Assembly (NCBI RefSeq): GCF_014982715.1
Contig: NZ_JADCJY010000001.1
Coordinates: 2,170,001-2,234,000 of the forward strand
Length of the DNA stretch: 64,000 nt
Reading direction: 5' to 3'
Origin: Gallalistipes aquisgranensis
Lineage (GTDB): Bacteria; Bacteroidota; Bacteroidia; Bacteroidales; Rikenellaceae
Part shown: piece by piece, positions 53,097-60,999 of the stretch
Numbering within the stretch: position 1 is the stretch's first letter
How the letters are laid out: each line of letters begins with the position of its first letter
Translations under genes and position numbers: made by a program
The notes under the pieces: generated by a model
What the model saw: the letters and a program-made list of their open reading frames with translations, nothing else
The model's database searches: none
What the model was told of the DNA's origin: nothing

Positions 53097-53708
53097 ATGA
53101 AGACGGAATACTATGATCTAAACGGCAAAAAATTGTGCATCCCCGTCCCGGAAAGTTATAGCGACTGTATAACTTTAATCAAAAGCGACAGATTCAGACT
53201 AACCGGCAAAACGGAATCGTCATTCCCGATCATCCTGCGGAACCTCAGACCATTCGGCCATCACACGCGCTGGCTTTTCTGGCTGCGCCTCTCCTCGTAC
53301 AAAGGCGTTTTCCACCCCTTCTGCCGCTTCATGTACGGGATAACCAGCAGAAAGGCACAGGTACAGATACCGCCATTTTCCAAAATCGGATACGGTCTCT
53401 ATACCGGTCACGGCATCTGCATCATCATCAACGAAGGAACTGTCATCGGCAACAATGTAAACATATCGCAACTCTTAAACATAGGGACCAATCACTGCAC
53501 GCCGGCAATCATAGGGGACAATGTCTATATCGCCCCGCATGTCAGTATCGTGGAAGATGTAAAGATCGGAAGCAACTCTTCGGTCGGCGCCGGGGCGGTG
53601 GTCACCAAAGACGTACCGGAGAATGCCACCGTCGCAGGAGTCCCGGCCCGGGTTCTCAATTACAATCACCCCGGGCGATACATTGGCCGGAGATACCCAT
53701 GCGAATGA
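53097..53708 (+). CDS. Left-handed beta-helix (hexapeptide) acetyltransferase, CysE-like
   Basis: 203 aa from the ATG at 53097 (MKTEYYDLNGKKLCIPVPES). The C-terminal 110 residues are hexapeptide repeats: IGYGLYTGHGICIIINEGTV, IGNNVNISQLLNIG, IGDNVYIAPHVSIVEDVKIG and ending VTKDVPENATVAGVPARVL. The GHG near the start of the helix and the overall order resemble serine O-acetyltransferase and polysaccharide O-acetyltransferases. The N-terminal part differs from true CysE and contains a hydrophobic, Arg-rich stretch. The gene is more AT-rich than its neighbours, hinting at recent acquisition. Both a serine and a sugar acceptor are possible. Confidence 0.7.
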   Translation: MKTEYYDLNGKKLCIPVPESYSDCITLIKSDRFRLTGKTESSFPIILRNLRPFGHHTRWLFWLRLSSYKGVFHPFCRFMYGITSRKAQVQIPPFSKIGYGLYTGHGICIIINEGTVIGNNVNISQLLNIGTNHCTPAIIGDNVYIAPHVSIVEDVKIGSNSSVGAGAVVTKDVPENATVAGVPARVLNYNHPGRYIGRRYPCE

Positions 53709-53810
53709 CGCGGAACAGCGGCGCCATTCCGCGCGTTTCAGCCTGCAATTCTCCATTCGGGAAAAATCCGGGAAAAATTTCCGGAAAATGACGGGGGCGA
53801 TCCCGGGAAG

Positions 53811-54485
53811 CTATCCCACGAGCCCCTCCTGCCGGAAACTGAAATGATCCCCGTCCGTTATGACGAGGTGGTCCAGCACGCTGATGTCGAACAGCGAGGC
53901 GGCCGCCACCAGTTTGTCGGTCAGCATGCGGTCCTCCTCGCTGGGGCGGGCCACTCCCGACGGATGGTTATGGACCAGGATCAGCGACGAGGCCAGCAGT
54001 TCCACGGCCCGTTTCACCACGATCTTGTAGTCCACCACCGTACCCGCCACGCCGCCCTGGCTGACGCGCACCCGGTCGAGCACCCGGTTTCCGGCCGTCA
54101 GGTAGAGCACCCAGAACTCCTCGTGGCTGAGACCCGTCACCAGCGGACGGAACATCCGCACCACATCCTGCGTGCCCTCGATCCGGCTCACCTCCGACAC
54201 CCCTTCGAACCGCAGACGGCGGCCCAACTCCAGCGCTGCCAGCAACATCGCGGCCCGCGTCGCACCCAGTCCGCAGCTGCTGCGCAGCTCCCGGAACGAA
54301 AGGCCCGCCAGGCGCGTGAGCGATCCGTCCACCCCGGCGAGCAGCCGCCGCGCGGTGTCGATCGCCGGTTCGGTCTTGATCCGCTCCCGGATCACGATGC
54401 TCACCAGTTCCGCGTCGCTCAGGCGTCCCGCCCCGCGCGTCACCAGCCTTTCACGCACCGCCCGGTCCTCCTCGCTTTCAGCCAC
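53811..54485 (-). CDS. radC: RadC-family JAB/MPN domain protein
   Basis: 224 aa if started at the GTG at 54485, which overlaps the rnc stop by 8 bases and places the conserved opening (VRERLVTRGAGRLSDAELVS) near the N-terminus. The first ~100 residues are a helix-hairpin-helix-like region (GLSFRELRSSCGLGATRAAM). The rest is the JAMM fold with LILVHNHPSGVARPSEED, whose two His and Asp are the metal ligands, and LDHLVITDGDHFSFRQEGLV at the end. Despite the name, a role in DNA repair is not firmly established for the family. It is translated together with rnc. Confidence 0.88.
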   Translation of the reverse strand: MAESEEDRAVRERLVTRGAGRLSDAELVSIVIRERIKTEPAIDTARRLLAGVDGSLTRLAGLSFRELRSSCGLGATRAAMLLAALELGRRLRFEGVSEVSRIEGTQDVVRMFRPLVTGLSHEEFWVLYLTAGNRVLDRVRVSQGGVAGTVVDYKIVVKRAVELLASSLILVHNHPSGVARPSEEDRMLTDKLVAAASLFDISVLDHLVITDGDHFSFRQEGLVG

Positions 54486-55446
54486 GGGGCACCTCCTTTC
54501 CCTCCGGCTCTCCGGACCCGGAACCGGCCGGGGCCGTCTTCTTCCGCCGCCGGCGTCTGCGTCCGGCACTCCGGCCCGCACCTTCCGGCGCTCCGGCCGG
54601 CACCCCGCCGGACCCCTCTCCCGCGGCGGAGTTCTCCGTCCGCACCCCGGCTGCCGGCTCTCCCGGGAGCGGTTCGTCCAGCGAATCGTCCAGAAGCTCC
54701 AGCAGGTGATAGCCCGTCTCGTCCGAAAGGGCCTGCGACACCGCATAGGCGGCATGCTGTTCGGCCTCCTTCTTCGAGGAGCCGTTGCCGTAGCCCATCT
54801 CCACGCCGTCGATCAGCACCCTCGACCGGAACTCGGGCGACTGGGCCGTGGATTCGGGCGTATGGGCCGTGTCGAAGACGATCTCCCGCCGGCTCTTCTG
54901 GCACCACTCGATCAGACGGCTCTTGAAGTCGCTCTCGGTGCGGGTGATCGTCTGCAGGTTGATATTCTCCTTCAGGATACGGTTGATGAGCAGGCGGTTC
55001 ACGAAATCGAACCCCTTGTCGAGGTAGATGGCTCCGATCATCGCCTCCAGCGCATCGCCGAAGAGGTGTTTCTGCACGTAGACACCGCCCTGCTGCATGA
55101 TGATATGCTGCGAGAGGCCGATGCGTATGCTGATCTGGTTGAGCGTGGCGCGGCTGACGATCTTCGACCGCATCTGGGTGAGGAAACCCTCGTCGCGCCC
55201 CGGGAACTCGATGAACAGGTAGTCCGAGACGACCGCCTCCAGCACGGCGTCGCCCAGAAACTCGAGCCGCTCGTTGTTGAGCGGCACCCCGTCCTCCGTA
55301 AGCAAAGAAGCTGACCTGTGAATCAAGGCCAGCTTGTAGAGTTCTATGTTGTCCGGAGAGATTCCGAATACCGTATCCACGATTTTATAATACTCCCTGT
55401 CGCGGCCGAAACGCTTTCTCAGCGGACGTAACAGGAATCCGAACAC
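54478..55446 (-). CDS. rnc: Ribonuclease III with basic C-terminal tail
   Basis: 322 aa. RNase III cleaves double-stranded RNA in rRNA processing and mRNA decay. Residues ~15-160 form the nuclease domain with the signature NERLEFLGDAVLEAVVSDYL and DALEAMIGAIYLDKGF, supplying the acidic metal ligands. Residues ~175-240 are the double-stranded RNA-binding domain (DFKSRLIEWCQKSRREI; GYGNGSSKKEAEQHAAYAVS). The last ~80 residues are an extra low-complexity tail ending in a run of Arg and Lys, not found in the standard 220-250-residue enzyme. The 3' end overlaps radC. It lies 20 bases after fabF on the same strand. Confidence 0.93.
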   Translation of the reverse strand: MFGFLLRPLRKRFGRDREYYKIVDTVFGISPDNIELYKLALIHRSASLLTEDGVPLNNERLEFLGDAVLEAVVSDYLFIEFPGRDEGFLTQMRSKIVSRATLNQISIRIGLSQHIIMQQGGVYVQKHLFGDALEAMIGAIYLDKGFDFVNRLLINRILKENINLQTITRTESDFKSRLIEWCQKSRREIVFDTAHTPESTAQSPEFRSRVLIDGVEMGYGNGSSKKEAEQHAAYAVSQALSDETGYHLLELLDDSLDEPLPGEPAAGVRTENSAAGEGSGGVPAGAPEGAGRSAGRRRRRRKKTAPAGSGSGEPEGKEVPRG

Positions 55447-55466
55447 GGCCCGAACGGTTGATTCGA

Positions 55467-56714
55467 TCAGATTTTACCGAAGATCACCGTCGAGTTGTGC
55501 CCGCCGAAGCCGAACGTGTTGCTCATGGCGTATTTCACGTCGCGCTCCTGCGCCTGGCCGAGGGTCAGGTTCAGCTTGTGGTCGATCACCGGATCGAGCT
55601 CCTCGACGTTGATCGTGGGAGCCACCACGCCGCGGTCGAGCGTCATGATGCAGGCCAGCGCCTCGATCGCGCCGGCGGCACCCAGCAGGTGCCCGGTCAT
55701 CGACTTGGTCGAGTTGATGTTCATCTGGTACGAATGGTCGCCGAACACGGAGAGGATACCCTTCAGCTCGGCCGGGTCGCCCACGGGGGTCGAGGTACCG
55801 TGCGTATTGATGAAGTCGATCTGCTCGGGGTTGAGCCCTCCGTCCTTCAGGGCGTCCTTCATCGCCTTCTTCGCGCCCAGTCCTTCCGGATGCGGGGCGG
55901 TGAAGTGGTATGCGTCGGCGCTGATGCCGCCGCCCACCATCTCGGCGTAGATCCTGGCACCGCGTGCCTTGGCGTGCTCGTACTCCTCCAGCACGAGGGC
56001 TCCGGCGCCTTCGCCGATCACGAAACCGTCACGGTTCACGTCGAAGGGACGCGAGGCGGTCTGGGGCGAATCGTTGCGCGTGGAGAGCGCCTGCATGGAG
56101 TTGAACCCGCCCACGCCGGGCTGGTTCACGGCGGCTTCCGAGCCTCCCGTCACCATCACGTCGGCCTTCCCCATGCGGATGTAGTTGAAGGCGTCGATCA
56201 TGGCGTGGTTCGACGAGGCACAGGCCGACACGGTACAGTAGTTGGGACCCATGAAGCCGTACTTCATGGAGATGTAACCGGCCGCGATGTCGGCGATCAT
56301 CTTGGGGATGAAGAAAGGGCTGTAGCGGGGGACGAATCCACCCTCTACAAAGCCCTTTACCTCCTGGTAGAAAGTCTCCAGCCCGCCGATTCCCGATGCC
56401 CAGATCACTCCGGCCATCTCCAGGTCGATCTTTTCGGGGTCGATGCCCGAATCCTTCATGGCCTGGTCGGCCGCCACCAGCGCATACTGGGTGAACAGGT
56501 CGTACTTGCGTACCTCCTTGCGGTCGAAAAAGTCGGTGGGGTTGTAGTTTTTGACCTCGCAGGCGAACTTCGTCTTGAACAGCGACGCATCGAAGTGAGT
56601 GATCGGTCCAGCTCCGCTGACTCCTTTTTCCAGATTTGAAAAATACTCTTCAACGCTGTTTCCCAAAGGGTTAATAGTCCCGATACCCGTGACGACAACT
56701 CTTCTCAATGCCAT
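55467..56714 (-). CDS. fabF: Beta-ketoacyl-ACP synthase II
   Basis: 415 aa from the ATG at 56714 (MALRRVVVTGIGTINPLGNS); another lies two codons upstream. It elongates fatty acyl-ACP by condensation with malonyl-ACP in the cytoplasm. The active-site Cys165 lies in TVSACASSNH. The two histidines are in THGTSTPVGDP and SMTGHLLGAAGA, and the C-terminus NTFGFGGHNSTVIFGKI is the usual FabF ending. acpP lies 58 bases upstream on the same strand, the classical acpP-fabF pairing, and rnc follows, also a common order in Bacteroidota. Confidence 0.96.
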   Translation of the reverse strand: MALRRVVVTGIGTINPLGNSVEEYFSNLEKGVSGAGPITHFDASLFKTKFACEVKNYNPTDFFDRKEVRKYDLFTQYALVAADQAMKDSGIDPEKIDLEMAGVIWASGIGGLETFYQEVKGFVEGGFVPRYSPFFIPKMIADIAAGYISMKYGFMGPNYCTVSACASSNHAMIDAFNYIRMGKADVMVTGGSEAAVNQPGVGGFNSMQALSTRNDSPQTASRPFDVNRDGFVIGEGAGALVLEEYEHAKARGARIYAEMVGGGISADAYHFTAPHPEGLGAKKAMKDALKDGGLNPEQIDFINTHGTSTPVGDPAELKGILSVFGDHSYQMNINSTKSMTGHLLGAAGAIEALACIMTLDRGVVAPTINVEELDPVIDHKLNLTLGQAQERDVKYAMSNTFGFGGHNSTVIFGKI

Positions 56715-56772
56715 AAACAATACTGTCTTAGTTAAACAAAGTCCGGATGTGAAATCAGAAATTTAGGTCGAA

Positions 56773-57006
56773 TTATTTCTTCGATTCGATGTAGGAGATC
56801 GCGTCGCCTACGGTGGTGATTTTCTCTGCGTCCTCGTCGGGGATCGAGATTTCGAACTCCTTCTCGAACTCCATGATCAGCTCGACGGTATCCAGCGAAT
56901 CTGCGCCGAGATCGTTGGTGAAGCTGGCTGCGGGAACGACTTCTGCTGCGTCAACGCCCAGCTTGTCCACGATGATCTCTACTACTTTTGAAGAAACTTC
57001 TGACAT
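56773..57006 (-). CDS. acpP: Acyl carrier protein
   Basis: 77 aa. It carries the growing acyl chain on a phosphopantetheine attached to Ser37 in the [15 protein letters not shown] motif. Acidic helices and length are typical. It is the first gene of the acpP-fabF-rnc-radC run and shares a divergent promoter region with purN. Confidence 0.97.
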   Translation of the reverse strand: MSEVSSKVVEIIVDKLGVDAAEVVPAASFTNDLGADSLDTVELIMEFEKEFEISIPDEDAEKITTVGDAISYIESKK

Positions 57007-57070
57007 GATTCAAAAATTTAAGTTTAACAATTGTTATTTTTCAGATTACTTCGTTTTTCAACGACAATTT

Positions 57071-57103
57071 TTTGCAAAAGTAACACTTTTTCCATTACTT
57101 TTG
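57071..57103. promoter_or_regulatory. Divergent promoter region between acpP and purN
   Basis: For purN, TTTG (57071-57074) and TACTTTTG (57096-57103) with 21 bases between. For acpP, the minus strand has TACTTTTG at 57082-57075, directly beside the purN -33 element; its own -33 is not clear. The two promoters face away from each other and overlap, so their activities may be linked. Confidence 0.55.
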
Positions 57104-57150
57104 ATACTTCCAAAGTTTTTTTCACCTCTTTTTTACCCAAACAGCTGAAA

Positions 57151-57720
57151 ATGAAAAATATAGCCATATTCGCCTCCGGCTCGGGCACCAACGCAGAACG
57201 GATCATCCGCCATTTCGCGCAGAACCCGGCGGCCCGCGTCGCCCTGCTGCTGTCGAACCGGCCCGACGCCGGAGCCCTCGGCCGCGCCCGTGCGCTGGGG
57301 GTCGAAACGCTCGTCGTGGACCGGGAGACCTTCCGCGACGGCGACCGCGTAGCCGGTCTCCTGGCCCGGCGGCAGATCGACTTCATCGCCCTGGCCGGCT
57401 TCCTCTGGCTCCTGCCGCCGGAGCTGGTGCACGCCTATGCGGGCCGCATCCTCAACATCCACCCCTCGTTGCTTCCGGCCTACGGGGGCAAGGGCATGTA
57501 CGGCGACCGGGTACACCGGGCCGTGATCGAGGCGGGCGAAAGGGAGTCGGGCATCACGATCCACCGCGTGGACGAGGTGTACGACAACGGCGACGTGGTG
57601 GCCCGCTACCGGCTGGAGGTGCGGCCCGGGGAGACGCCCGAATCGCTGGCCGCCCGCATCCACGAGCTGGAGTACGCCCACTACCCCCGCACGATCGAAC
57701 GGGAAATCATGAAACTGTAA
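57151..57720 (+). CDS. purN: Phosphoribosylglycinamide formyltransferase
   Basis: 189 aa from the ATG at 57151. It transfers the formyl group of 10-formyltetrahydrofolate to GAR in purine synthesis. Seen: IAIFASGSGTNAERIIRHF (phosphate-binding N-terminus); FIALAGFLWLLP; the active-site block ILNIHPSLLPAYGGKGMYG with Asn and His; and ITIHRVDEVYDNGDVV with the conserved Asp. The length is normal for the single-domain enzyme. It diverges from acpP and is followed after 31 bases by pepE. Confidence 0.95.
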   Translation: MKNIAIFASGSGTNAERIIRHFAQNPAARVALLLSNRPDAGALGRARALGVETLVVDRETFRDGDRVAGLLARRQIDFIALAGFLWLLPPELVHAYAGRILNIHPSLLPAYGGKGMYGDRVHRAVIEAGERESGITIHRVDEVYDNGDVVARYRLEVRPGETPESLAARIHELEYAHYPRTIEREIMKL

Positions 57721-57751
57721 ACATACATAAATATATAAAACACGCAACACC

Positions 57752-58453
57752 ATGAGACTTCTTCTGATCAGCAACTCCACCAACGCCGGCGAACCCTATC
57801 TGAAATATCCGATCGGGGAGATCGGCCGCTTCCTGGGCGAGGTGCGCGAGGTGGTTTTCGTCCCCTACGCCGCCGTCACCTTCTCCTACGACGACTACGA
57901 GCGCAAGGTGCAGGATCGCTTCGACGAGATCGGCGTGCGCGTCCGCTCCGTCCACCGCTACGAGGACCCCGCCGCCGAGGTGCGCCACGCGCAGGCCGTG
58001 GTCGTGGGCGGGGGCAATACCTTCGCCCTGCTCCGCAAGATGCAGGAGTACGACCTGGTCGAGGCCATCCGCCGCCGCATCGCGGCCGGGGTGCCCTACA
58101 TCGGCTGGAGCGCCGGCAGCAACGTGGCCTGCCCCACGATCGGCACCACCAACGACATGCCCATCGTCGAGCCGCAGTCGTTCCGCGCCACGGGAGCCGT
58201 CCGCTTCCAGATCAACCCCCACTACACCGACGCCCATCCCGAGGGACACGCCGGGGAGACGCGCGAGGTGCGCATCACGGAGTACGTCACGGCCAATCCG
58301 GAGGTCACCGTGGTGGGTCTGCGCGAGGGGTGCATCCTGCGGCTGGAGGGGAACGACCTGCAACTGATCGGGCCGCGGCCGATGCGCATCTTCCGCCACG
58401 GAGAGCCGACCCGCGAGGTGAATGCCGGCGACGACCTGAGTTTCCTGCTCTGA
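57752..58453 (+). CDS. pepE: Dipeptidase E (alpha-aspartyl dipeptidase)
   Basis: 233 aa. Peptidase family S51 hydrolyses Asp-Xaa dipeptides in the cytoplasm. IGWSAGSNVACPTIGTTNDM contains the nucleophile Ser120, the same number as in the Salmonella enzyme; VVGGGNTFALLRKM is the preceding conserved loop, and FQINPHYTDAHPEGHAGETR supplies His and the acidic partner. The neighbours on the same strand (purN, yraN) are spaced 31 and 12 bases away, so one transcript is likely. Confidence 0.9.
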   Translation: MRLLLISNSTNAGEPYLKYPIGEIGRFLGEVREVVFVPYAAVTFSYDDYERKVQDRFDEIGVRVRSVHRYEDPAAEVRHAQAVVVGGGNTFALLRKMQEYDLVEAIRRRIAAGVPYIGWSAGSNVACPTIGTTNDMPIVEPQSFRATGAVRFQINPHYTDAHPEGHAGETREVRITEYVTANPEVTVVGLREGCILRLEGNDLQLIGPRPMRIFRHGEPTREVNAGDDLSFLL

Positions 58454-58465
58454 GTGCCGCAGCAC

Positions 58466-58828
58466 ATGGAAGGGACCCTCAGCGCCGGACGGCGGGGCGA
58501 GCAGGCCGCGGCCGACTACCTCTCCGCCCGGGGTTACCGCATCCTCGACCGCAACTGGCGGGCGGGCCGCTACGAGCTCGACATCGTGGCCCGGAGAGGG
58601 GACACGATCCACTTCGTAGAGGTGAAGAGCCGCCGGCGGGGTTCGCTCACCACACCCGAGGAAGCGCTCACCCCGGCCAAGTTCGAAGCCTTGTGCAGGG
58701 CCGCCCGGGCCTGGATAGCCGCCCACCCCTGCGACCTGGAGATCAGTTTCGACCTGGCCGCCGTGGAGCTCGCGCCCGAGGGGTGCCGGGTGCGCCACAT
58801 TCCCGGTGCCGCCGCGCCCCGCTGGTGA
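58466..58828 (+). CDS. YraN/UPF0102 family protein
   Basis: 120 aa from the ATG at 58466; a GTG at 58454, directly after the pepE stop, is an alternative. The restriction-endonuclease-like fold of the family is seen in GRRGEQAAADYLSARGYRIL, YELDIVARRGDTIHFVEVKS (the acidic and Lys motif D...EVK) and LTPAKFEALCRAARAWI. Its function is unknown in most bacteria, possibly nuclease-like. It is transcribed with pepE and precedes the Crp/Fnr regulator, which has its own promoter. Confidence 0.85.
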   Translation: MEGTLSAGRRGEQAAADYLSARGYRILDRNWRAGRYELDIVARRGDTIHFVEVKSRRRGSLTTPEEALTPAKFEALCRAARAWIAAHPCDLEISFDLAAVELAPEGCRVRHIPGAAAPRW

Positions 58829-58835
58829 AGGACGA

Positions 58836-58867
58836 TTTGCATTTCTCGGAGGAAATGTCTACTTTTA
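58836..58867 (+). promoter_or_regulatory. Promoter of the Crp/Fnr regulator gene
   Basis: TTTG at 58836-58839 and TACTTTTA at 58860-58867, 20 bases apart, 25 bases before the start codon. Confidence 0.6.
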
Positions 58868-58892
58868 ACGGACGTTTTAAAGCACGCATACC

Positions 58893-59558
58893 ATGTATGA
58901 CATACTGACCGAATGCCCCCTGTTCCGGGGCATGACCGCCGCCCAGATCGAGGAGATCGTCGAACCGGGCCAGAACTCCACCGTGACCCGCTACGGGGAG
59001 GGCGACCTGATCGCCCGCAAGGACACGGCCTACTCGGGGCTGATGATCCTGCTCCGGGGCAACGTACGGGGCCAGGTGACCGACGCCGCCGGGCGGATTC
59101 TCAAGGTGGACACCATCGAGGCGCCGCAGCTGATCGCCCCGGCTTTCCTGTTCGGGGGCTACAACCGCCTGCCGGTGGACGTGATCGCCAACACGGAGGT
59201 GGAGATCCTCACCCTCCACCGCGGACTGGTCTTCGAACTGATGCAGGAGAACATCCTGATCCTCTCGAACTTCATCGACATCATCTCGAACCGGGCCAAC
59301 GTGTGGTCGAAGAAGATCTACCTGCTCTCCTACAACTCGCTCAAGGCGAAGGTGGCCCACTACCTGCTCGACCACACGAGCGACCGGACCCCGTCGGTGG
59401 AGATCCCCTCGATCACCGAGATCGCCGAATATTTCGCCGCCACGCGCAACTCCCTGCTCACCGTGCTCGAAGGGCTGGAGAAGAAGCACGTGATCCGGCT
59501 CGGGGAGGAGCGGATCACCGTCATCAACCGCGAGGCGCTCCGCGAGCTGCTCAACTGA
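58893..59558 (+). CDS. Crp/Fnr-family transcriptional regulator
   Basis: 221 aa. Residues ~8-125 form a cyclic-nucleotide-binding-like beta barrel (CPLFRGMTAAQIEEIV, YGEGDLIARKDTAYSGLMIL). Then a long dimer helix leads to a winged HTH at ~150-215 (SITEIAEYFAATRNSLLTVL, HVIRLGEERITVINREAL). The cysteines needed for an Fnr iron-sulfur cluster are missing and the cAMP-binding Arg/Glu pattern is not evident, so the signal is unknown. Its own promoter lies directly upstream. waaA starts 25 bases after it on the same strand. Confidence 0.88.
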   Translation: MYDILTECPLFRGMTAAQIEEIVEPGQNSTVTRYGEGDLIARKDTAYSGLMILLRGNVRGQVTDAAGRILKVDTIEAPQLIAPAFLFGGYNRLPVDVIANTEVEILTLHRGLVFELMQENILILSNFIDIISNRANVWSKKIYLLSYNSLKAKVAHYLLDHTSDRTPSVEIPSITEIAEYFAATRNSLLTVLEGLEKKHVIRLGEERITVINREALRELLN

Positions 59559-59583
59559 AGCCCCCTGCCAGAGAACCGATCCG

Positions 59584-60819
59584 ATGCTGCTATATAATAT
59601 AGGTATCTACCTCTTCGCGGCGGGCATGCGGCTCGCCGCGCTCTTCCATCCCAAGGCCCGGCTGTGGCTGCGGGGACGCAAACACATCTTCCGCCGCCTG
59701 CGGGAGGCCATCCCGGAGGGCGAACGCATCTTCTGGGTGCACGCTGCCTCGCTGGGCGAATTCGAACAGGGCCGCCCGCTGATCGAGGCGGTGCGGGCCG
59801 GACATCCGGAGTACAAGATCCTGCTCACCTTCTTCTCCCCCTCGGGCTACGAAATCCGGAAGAACTACCCCGGCGCCGACTACATCTTCTACCTGCCGGC
59901 CGACACGCCCCGCAACGCGCGGCGCTTCCTGCGGACCGTCCGCCCGGAAATCGCCGTCTTCGTCAAGTACGAGTTCTGGCTCAACTTCCTGAAACAGCTG
60001 CGGCGCAGCGGCTGCCGCACCTTCATCGTCTCGGCCATCTTCCGGCCGGACTCCGTCTTCTTCCGCTGGTACGGCGGCATCTTCCGCCGCGGACTGCGCA
60101 CGTTCGAACGGCTCTTCGTCCAGAACAGCGACTCGGAGCTGCTGCTCGACAACATCGGCATCAGCAACATCTCGATCGCCGGCGACACCCGTTTCGACCG
60201 CGTGAACGCCATCGCAGCCTCGGCCCGGAGGATCGGGATCGCGGAGCGTTTCGCGCAGGGCGGAGGGCACGTCTTCGTGGCGGGGAGCACCTGGCCGCCC
60301 GACGAGGAGCTGCTGGCGGAGCTGATCGCCCGACGGCCCGGCATGAAGTTCATCATCGCCCCCCACGAGATCGACCCGGCCCGCATCGAACGGCTGCGCG
60401 GCCGCCTCGGCTGTCCGTCGGCCCGATACACGGAGTGCACGGAAGAGACCGACCTGTCGGGGGTGCGCGTCCTGTTCATCGACACGATCGGCATCCTCTC
60501 GTCGGTCTACCGGTACGCCGACTACGCCTACATCGGCGGCGGATTCGGGGTCGGCATCCACAACATCCTGGAGGCGGCCACCTTCGGCCTGCCGATCGCC
60601 TTCGGGCCCAACTACGGCAAATTCCGCGAAGCCCGCGAGATGATCGCCCTCGGCGCCGCCCGCAGCGTGCGGGAGTGCGGCGAGCTGAACGACTGGCTCG
60701 AAGCGCTCGAATCCGATCCGCAGCTCTACGAGCACACGCGGAGGCTCTCGGCCCGCTACATCGGAGAGAACAAGGGGGCCACGGAGAAGATCATGCGGTA
60801 CATCTTCGGGAAACGGTGA
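59584..60819 (+). CDS. waaA: 3-deoxy-D-manno-octulosonic acid transferase
   Basis: 411 aa. KDO transferase links KDO to lipid A precursors at the inner membrane. The N-terminal membrane anchor MLLYNIGIYLFAAGMRLAAL is followed by the GT30 landmarks WVHAASLGEFEQGRPLIEA, LLTFFSPSGYE, IAVFVKYEFWLNFL, FVAGSTWPPDEELL, FIIAPHEIDP and YIGGGFGVGIHNILEAATFG. The length is normal. It follows the Crp/Fnr gene closely and is probably co-transcribed with it. Confidence 0.94.
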   Translation: MLLYNIGIYLFAAGMRLAALFHPKARLWLRGRKHIFRRLREAIPEGERIFWVHAASLGEFEQGRPLIEAVRAGHPEYKILLTFFSPSGYEIRKNYPGADYIFYLPADTPRNARRFLRTVRPEIAVFVKYEFWLNFLKQLRRSGCRTFIVSAIFRPDSVFFRWYGGIFRRGLRTFERLFVQNSDSELLLDNIGISNISIAGDTRFDRVNAIAASARRIGIAERFAQGGGHVFVAGSTWPPDEELLAELIARRPGMKFIIAPHEIDPARIERLRGRLGCPSARYTECTEETDLSGVRVLFIDTIGILSSVYRYADYAYIGGGFGVGIHNILEAATFGLPIAFGPNYGKFREAREMIALGAARSVRECGELNDWLEALESDPQLYEHTRRLSARYIGENKGATEKIMRYIFGKR

Positions 60820-60909
60820 CCGCGGAGAGCGGTCCCGGGCAAGCGCGGAGGACGGCCCCGGCCGGCACACAGCGGGAAAAGGTGAGGAAGCAAAGGAAGA
60901 AAATCCGTC

Positions 60910-60970
60910 ATACGGGTAATCCGAACCGTAATCCGTATCTCCCGGAATCCGGATAAACCGACTATCTTTG
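60910..60970 (+). promoter_or_regulatory. Promoter and inverted repeat ahead of the TonB receptor gene
   Basis: TATCTTTG (60963-60970) is a perfect -7 element 29 bases before the start codon. Upstream, ATACGG (60910-60915) and CCGTAT (60933-60938) form an inverted repeat around two copies of GTAATCCG, a possible operator overlapping the -33 area. No riboswitch fold was recognised. Confidence 0.45.
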
Positions 60971-60999
60971 CAGGCGAAACCCAACCGACAACACGAGGC

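Noticed and set aside
60820-60999. Cobalamin riboswitch ahead of the TonB-dependent receptor
   Set aside because: The leader after the -7 element is only about 25 bases and the upstream sequence shows none of the conserved riboswitch boxes.
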